From Sparassis latifolia (Eukaryota > Basidiomycota > Agaricomycetes > Polyporales > Sparassidaceae): a stretch of DNA of 64,000 bases. The notes under the pieces are model-generated. The model worked only from the letters and a program-made list of their open reading frames with translations. It was not told where the DNA came from and did not search any database. Where the stretch lies: NCBI GenBank assembly GCA_018466975.1, contig CM031558.1:1922001-1986000 (forward strand). The letters are read 5' to 3'. The translations under genes and the position numbers were made by a program. Positions 58,476-64,000 of the stretch are shown one piece after another; position 1 is the first letter of the stretch, and every line of letters starts with the position of its first letter.

Positions 58476-59790
58476 TCATCCTAGCACTTTGCGAAGGCCC
58501 TCCTTCTGCGCAGCTGTGAGGCGGTCTGGGAATGTGATATCCCACTTGACGATCAGATCTCCCCTCCTCCTCACACTGCTGTCCTTCCGGATCGGCATAC
58601 CTTCGTTCGGCACGGTCGTTTGCGACCCAGGCTTCACAATGCCACTGGGAAGGGATACCTGTAGCTTCCTTCCGTCGAGCTGCTCGACGGTACGCTTGCC
58701 GCCATCGCCTGCGAGGGCATCGACAAGGGGTATGGATACATGGCAAACAAGGTTGCTACCCTCACGCACGCACCGGTCGTGCGGCTTCTCCTCCACGACG
58801 AACACCAGGTCCTGCGGCTCCCCAAAGGGCTGTTCGTTGCCCGCACGCTGGAAGCGCACCTTCGTACCGCTCTTCCACCCTGGTTGAACATGGATTTCGA
58901 GCACCTTCTCTTCCGTACCGCCGTGAAGTAACTTCCGGCCCACTTTTAGATGCTTGACGGTACCGGAATAAAGTTCCTCCAGCGAAACTTTCAAAGGGCG
59001 TGTGATTTCCGCCGGGCCGCTGGCTGGTACGGGAGTGGGGGGACGTCGAGAATTGCCTGACGGTCGACCAGATGGCATTGCCCCTGGCATGCCGCCAAAG
59101 TACGTGCCCGACATGTCGTCATCATGGTCACCTCCAAACATGCTGGTCGTGTTCCTCCTGTTACCGCCGCCGCCGCCGCCGAAGCCACTCATGCCCCCAA
59201 GTCCACCAAGTCCGCTCATCCCGAAGAATTGCCTACAAGGAAGCATATTAGTACGTAGTCCCATACAACGTCTTGCAAAATACCCACTCGAAAATCTTGT
59301 TAGGATCTGTCGGTGAAAAGCCGCCGCGACCGCCCGGACTCGATGTGAACGTGAACGTGGATCCTCCGCCACCGGGGAATCCGCTGAACCCAGAGAAGCT
59401 GCCCCCAGGACCGGCGCCAGCACCTTGTGGTGGCATGCCGCCGCCCTTCAGGCCCTCCTCACCGAGCTGATCGTAGATCGTTCGTTTCTGCTTGTCACTG
59501 AGTACTTCAAACGCCTCAGAAATCTAGAATATAGCATGAAGCGTTAGCAATCGCATGTTGCACATTTAGATCAGTGCAGCAACGTGCTCACCTGCTTGAA
59601 CTTCTTCGAAGCTTCCTCTGATCCGCCATTGCGATCCGGGTGCCATTTCAAGGCCTGAAGTACACCTATGAAACCAGTCTGTGACGCGCATTAAATATGT
59701 TGCACTTACCATTTTCTTGTACGCCTTCTTGATTTCGTCGTCGCTCGCATCCTTCTCTACTCCAAGGAGCTTGTAGTAGTCAGCGCCCAT
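58476..59790 (-). CDS. SIS1: Class II DnaJ (Sis1/DNAJB1-like Hsp40)
   Basis: ATG 59790 begins a canonical J domain: MGADYYKLLGVEKDASDDEI, KKAYKKM, ALKWHPDRNGGSEEASKKF (HPD intact) and ISEAFEVLSDKQKRTIYDQL. A Gly/Phe-rich region (GGSFSGFSGFPGGGG), a Gly/Met stretch (FFGMSGLGGLGGMSGF) and the two-part C-terminal peptide-binding domain follow: LKVSLEELYSGTVKHLKVGR, VLEIHVQPGWKSGTKVRFQR, LVFVVEEKPHDRCVREG and GMPIRKDSSVRRRGDLIVKW. The stop is TGA 58478-58476. Length is about 370 residues, as expected for Sis1. As the essential cytosolic/nuclear Hsp70 partner it feeds clients to Hsp70. Four short introns. A heat-shock-element-like site lies about 150 bases upstream. Confidence 0.9.
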
Positions 59791-59936
59791 GCTTCGTTAT
59801 GACTGACGTAATGAGAATAGAGAAAAGGTGGTGTGCGTTATGAATCGAAACTTGAGGATAATGATGTTGCGTAGAGAACGGTAGGACGAAGATAAATATG
59901 AGAACGAGGGGTATACATGTCGTCCCAGAACACACG

Positions 59937-59951
59937 AGAACGTCCTCGAAA
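59937..59951 (-). promoter_or_regulatory. Heat-shock-element-like site upstream of the Sis1-like gene
   Basis: AGAACGTCCTCGAAA fits the alternating 5-bp heat shock element nGAAn-nTTCn-nGAAn with one mismatch (TCC for TTC). It lies about 150 bases before the ATG at 59790, and also between this gene and the divergent VTC1-like gene. Hsf1 binding is inferred. Confidence 0.4.
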
Positions 59952-60101
59952 CGGAGCGCGCTGTGACGTTCGTCATATATTACGTAACTCACATACCCGT
60001 TAGGCCGGGGGAAATATCGTGGGAATCTGGAATTGCAGTCTCGGTGTGGCGAACTACTCTCCGTCTTGGCACTGGCAGAACATTCGCGCTCGCTGTTCAC
60101 G

Positions 60102-60958
60102 ATGAGTTCGACGGCAGAGCAAATACCGAGACCCCCACGTAATGGAGGCGTTGTTGAGGACGACCATCGTCGCGATTCTCTCATTCGACGATCATGGTAC
60201 GCAATGTCGGACTTGCTTTCGCCCTTCTCTTCCTCCGCGCTAGCTGCACTGCCAAAGAGATTCAGACCCCACCCTCGCTATACTCGCGCCGACCACATCC
60301 CAGATACTACTCGCGACGAGGAGGGCCACCAGCCCACCGTGCGGGATTATCATTCTATAAATTTACCGCCGCAGGTGAGAGTGCCCAAGAAAATCGCTAC
60401 GCCAATCAAGGTCGAAGGCAAGGTTTGGTTTGCCAATGAGAGGAGTGCGTTTCGGGTGTCTTATTCCCACTTTGCGTGACGCTGCTGATTCTGATTATTC
60501 GCAGCTTGGGTGTCATACCTGAATATTTCCGTTCTTATCGGATCCCTGGCAGTGGCCTTATTCAATGCATCCAAGGACAAAATAGCGCGCGACTTCGCCT
60601 ACGTATACGCTGGGATCAGTATAGGTGTCCTGGTGGGCCGCATTTTTTGCTTCTTGCCAGCCATCTGTCTGACTGCGACGGTGTAGATATACGGTTATGC
60701 CATCTATCAGCACAGGATTACCATGATTCGCAGACGGGATCCTGGATCTTTTGGTACGTGCGTCGATATCTTGTAACAGGTGTGGACGGTTGACTTTCCT
60801 TTGCGACAGACCAAGTTATTGGTCCTGTCTTAATTAGTCTTTGTTTGTTCGTTGCAGTTCTCGCTAACTTCCTCATTCGACGTGAGTCATCCCATCGTTC
60901 TCTGAAACTTCAATTGAACATATTCATCTCACCGGTCGTGATAGTTCACGAATTGTAA
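60102..60958 (+). CDS. VTC1: VTC1-like vacuolar transporter chaperone subunit (DUF202)
   Basis: Exons splice to about 205 residues. The cytoplasmic N-terminus is divergent (MSSTAEQIPRPPRNGG) and a basic segment VRVPKKIATPIKVEGKVWF leads into the conserved FANERTWVSYLN block. Three membrane helices follow: ISVLIGSLAVALFNA, FAYVYAGISIGVLVYGYAIY and VIGPVLISLCLFVAVLANFL, ending IRLHEL with TAA at 60956-60958. The motif KVEGKVWFANERTW plus HRITMIRRRDPGSF is the VTC-family membrane domain. There is no SPX or polymerase domain, so it corresponds to VTC1, the membrane subunit of the polyphosphate-synthesising complex at the vacuole. Introns are 50-65 nt. It is divergent from the Sis1-like gene across about 310 bases. 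Confidence 0.8.
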
Positions 60959-62590
60959 GCTGTCTCTTTTCATACACTGAACCCCCGCTTACCAGTTGCT
61001 TAGGCGAAGGAAGAACATCCCTATACCCGGCTCATCGCTATTCACATTCTGAAGTCATGTAAGTGCAAGGTGCTGCACGTTAATCATGGACAATGTCGCC
61101 ACCTACATAGCCTACAACTATCATGTACAAAACTTTGTATTTATTTAGATGTGTTATAGCTTACAATGTCTTTCGTTGGTTCCCCTTAACGATAATCCCA
61201 GCAGGCCTTACATAGTTTCTATACTCCGTATGATTTGCATCCGATCTGCCCTGGTTTGGTAGCCTCGTTCGCGTTGTCTAGACCTCCCATATGAGGTCAC
61301 ATACAAGCACGCACCGATCTCGATCTGGGACGGTGCAGTGACGGTGCATTCTCTCTCTTCCCCGGGCCTCAATGTCACAGTTCTCAACCGATGCAGCTGT
61401 TTCTCCATTTTCTCTGTTACTGCTAGAAGTCCGAGCAGCACGATCAGTGCTAGCCTCGATGACAAATTACAAAACGAACCTCTCGTAGATGTTTCGCGGG
61501 GGTTATTTTCAGGAAACAGGCTCGCGAAACCGCAGAGACCCAAGCGAGCCTTCGCCCAGCCTGAGTGGTGCTTATAATGTTGTCGACACAATTTATGGTG
61601 GCTGTAGCTAAAGGCGCACACTTCCACGCTGTCCATGCAATGTAAGGTACACGAAGATAAGCTCGCTCTAGGCACAGTCTTTGTCGGACACCTACTCACT
61701 GGTCACAAACGCCAAGTATACGCTCACAGCTCGAGTTCGGCCGGTGTAGTGTCAATTTGCGACTCGTAAGTAAAACGGATTTGCTCACTCTCCGGTGCCT
61801 CACAGATTGTACCGAGCGACCACGAGCTACGCCACTTCCGGGTGATCCGATGAATACCGTGGCTGTATGAGTTTCAGACTCTACTGTACTCTCGTACAGT
61901 CCCCTCGTACTGCTCTCCTAGAGCGGTGATTCCTCTCAACAGGTATGGGTATGATGGTGGTGGTGCAACTGCCGATTTAGGTCCTGTTTGACGCATGGCT
62001 GTGGCTGCGCTTATAAACGCGATACCCTTTTGAGCTTATCGCTGTTCATGACGCCCTCTCGATCTCATGGATTTTTCAACTCGGAGCGCCCAGCAGCCAC
62101 CGCGGTGTCCGGATAACGCGCCAAGTCTCGAACAGGATGACTGTATCCACACTGTCAACTGCCGTGATAACGAAACAGCGGAGGCAGAGGCGGTTCTACT
62201 TCTCCTTGGCTCATTTTGCGTCGGCTGGGAGCACAGATTGGACGAGGAAATTGAATAGTGAGTGCACCAACTACGCTCAGCTCATAATATATCTCGACGT
62301 CGATGTCACATGCCGCGATAGGCTCGTCCGCTTTTCGCACATTTCCTCCCTGATCACTCCTCTAGTGATCAGGTACATGCGGATTGGATCGGTGTCATTG
62401 GCGATAGAGCTAGCTCAATGAAGATATCTGATGATGCACCTCACACGACTCAGGTCCAAAATTTTCGTTGACTTCGTATATAGGAGAAGACCGAGAAGGC
62501 TACGCGCTTGCGTTCACTCGCTGTGTTACCCGTCCTTGCAGCAGTGTTGGCCACAGCCGTGGCCGATTGTCCGATTAGACTCGCGACAAA
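60959..62590. other. Intergenic, no gene seen
   Basis: A minus-strand open frame of 163 codons (61208-61699) and short plus-strand frames show no family motif and overlap each other; I do not call a gene. The last 150 bases should hold the promoter of the downstream membrane protein. Confidence 0.35.
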
Positions 62591-63828
62591 ATGTCCAACT
62601 CGACCGCGTCCAATTCCACCTCGGTTGTCCCCAACCCCGTCTTCCAGAACGCGTACTACATTGGCAACAATATCAACGGCATCTTGTACGGTATGATGAC
62701 AATTTTCTCATTGTTTCATCGACTGACACGTTGAATCGATGTCCCGCTTTCCCTGTATCAGGAGTAGAGCTCGTCCTATACTTTATCAGCATCCGGCAGC
62801 TGGTCGAGTCGTACAAGGCAACGAAGAAACGAGTTGATATCTTCTACATGTGGTTCAGCACTGGGCTGCTGCTACTCGTTACAATCTTCGTAGCCGTCCA
62901 AGCAGTCTTCGGCGAGGAGATGTGGATTGTGAACGCAGGCTTTCCAGGCGGTGATGCCGCGTATCTGAAGATGTACGCTTCTGTCTGGTATCAAACGATG
63001 GGCACAGCTTCTACCGTCATTCTCAACCTGCTGACCGATGGACTCATGGTAATGTCTCCCAAGTTTAGATCGCACGCGTTGCTAACGTCGGTCAGATTTG
63101 GCGTTGTTTCGTCATCTGGAATGATGCCCGCATTGTTGCTTTCCCCTGCCTTTTATATCTTGCTACACTTGGTGAGTACAGCAATTGGTCTATCTCCCTT
63201 GGAACGGATCGAATAATCCGAACACCTTGCATAGCTATCGGTACTACACAGCTATATTATTCGGGCTTACCCAGCGGGAACTTCTTCGCGGGCCTCGCAG
63301 CAGACCTTGGTCTGGCGTACTACACGTGTTCCATTGGACTCAATGTCCTTGTTACATGTTTCATCTGCGGGCGCATTCTCGCCTTCGCAAGACGCACCAA
63401 GAAGACCCTTGGCCGCGAAGCCATGCGCACATATACTAGCACCGTCTCCATCATCATCGAATCTGCGCTGCCGTACAGTCTGTCCGGTATCGCCTTTCTT
63501 ATAACCTATGGGCTCAATAGCGACATTTCCATCTTGTTCCTCTCCTTCTACATTCTTTTCACGGTACGAAATTTTCGTCTGCATTTTACACGTGCGGTGG
63601 TGCTGACGACGTCGCCACACCCAGTGTCTCTCCTCTCAACTTATCATTCTTCGGGTCACTTTGGGACGGGCATGGACTAGGGAAAGGGCTTCGCAGTCAG
63701 TGAGTACATTATCGTTCACGTTTCGCCCGACACTCTCCGTGTACACTGGCAACACCGACGCCACCGCTATCAACCTGCGCACTATGGCGAAGTCAAACGG
63801 CTCGGCAGTGGAAGTGGGGAAGGTGTAG
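62591..63828 (+). CDS. Seven-helix membrane protein, Agaricomycete family of unknown function
   Basis: ATG 62591 opens an outside-facing N-terminus with N-glycosylation sites (MSNSTASNSTSVVPNPVFQN). Exons then give about seven hydrophobic helices: VELVLYFISIRQLV, FYMWFSTGLLLLVTIFVAVQ, TASTVILNLLTDGLMIWRCF, VAFPCLLYLATLAIGTTQLY, YTCSIGLNVLVTCFICGRIL, TVSIIIESALPYSLSGIAFL and ISILFLSFYILFT. A soluble tail RVTLGRAWTRERASQSVSTL follows, ending NGSAVEVGKV with TAG 63826-63828. The pattern WxDGLxIWRCFVIW after helix 3 is typical of a large basidiomycete 7-TM family seen in many copies per genome; receptor function is often suggested but unproven. Five introns of 45-65 nt fit without frame damage. 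It is about 340 residues and the last gene in the window; 63829-64000 is its 3' flank. Confidence 0.8.
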
Positions 63829-64000
63829 TGCGGGCGTTCTGTGTAGATGTTTGATTAAAACATTGTATCGCTTACGTCTGATCTTGGGAATTGCTGTTAC
63901 TGCTGCTGTTGTTGTAACATGAAGACGATCAAACAAAATCTCATCCTCCAGGCAGTTCACCTGAGAACCTCCTCTGAGAGTCCAGGCTGATGCACCGAAG

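Noticed and set aside
61208..61699. 163-codon minus-strand open frame
   Set aside because: No recognisable domain; overlapped by plus-strand frames; no intron or promoter support.

Overview
The window looks like genomic DNA of a filamentous basidiomycete, most likely an Agaricomycete (mushroom or polypore type). Genes are densely intron-split, with GT-AG introns of about 45-65 nt and CTNAC-like branch points. Recognisable families (two Zn2Cys6 regulators with a conserved fungal trailer, a VTC1-like protein, a kelch/TM protein, an HMG-like low-complexity family and a DDE transposase with a Ulp1-like protease) fit that group. I could not run searches, so species is not claimed.

Bases 1-23,300 are a mobile-element accessory region. 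A multi-exon HMG-like gene (1-3357) is followed by a minisatellite block with one defined end (3440-4896), a repeat-bearing coding-like remnant and a possible solo LTR. Then comes a three-level nest. A small inverted-repeat element (6560-6598 plus 22807-23311) was split by a 16.2-kb DNA transposon (6599-22806; 35-bp terminal inverted repeats starting AGGA, 8-bp target duplication ATCAAGGC). That transposon carries a decayed Ulp1-like protease and a decayed DDE transposase, both on the minus strand. The last intron of the transposase was in turn split by a 7.4-kb foldback-like element (7222-14618), which has two arms made of inverted minisatellites and a 7-bp duplication ATGCACT. A tRNA-like SINE fragment interrupts one transposase exon.

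Bases 23,665-33,900 hold a GNAT acetyltransferase, a large paladin-type protein with three CX5R phosphatase motifs, and a broken RecQ-like helicase. Bases 34,000-45,000 carry two paralogous Zn2Cys6 regulators on the minus strand, separated by GC-rich DNA with relic coding sequence.

Bases 45,955-64,000 are mostly ordinary host genes: a double-PH protein whose C-terminus is capped by a 350-bp MITE, a divergently transcribed acyl-CoA-binding protein, a kelch-repeat membrane protein, two Hsp40/DnaJ genes on the same strand, a VTC1-like membrane protein and a seven-helix membrane protein. The MITE has ends (AGGACCC) and an 8-bp duplication like those of the 16.2-kb transposon, so both may be moved by the same transposase family.
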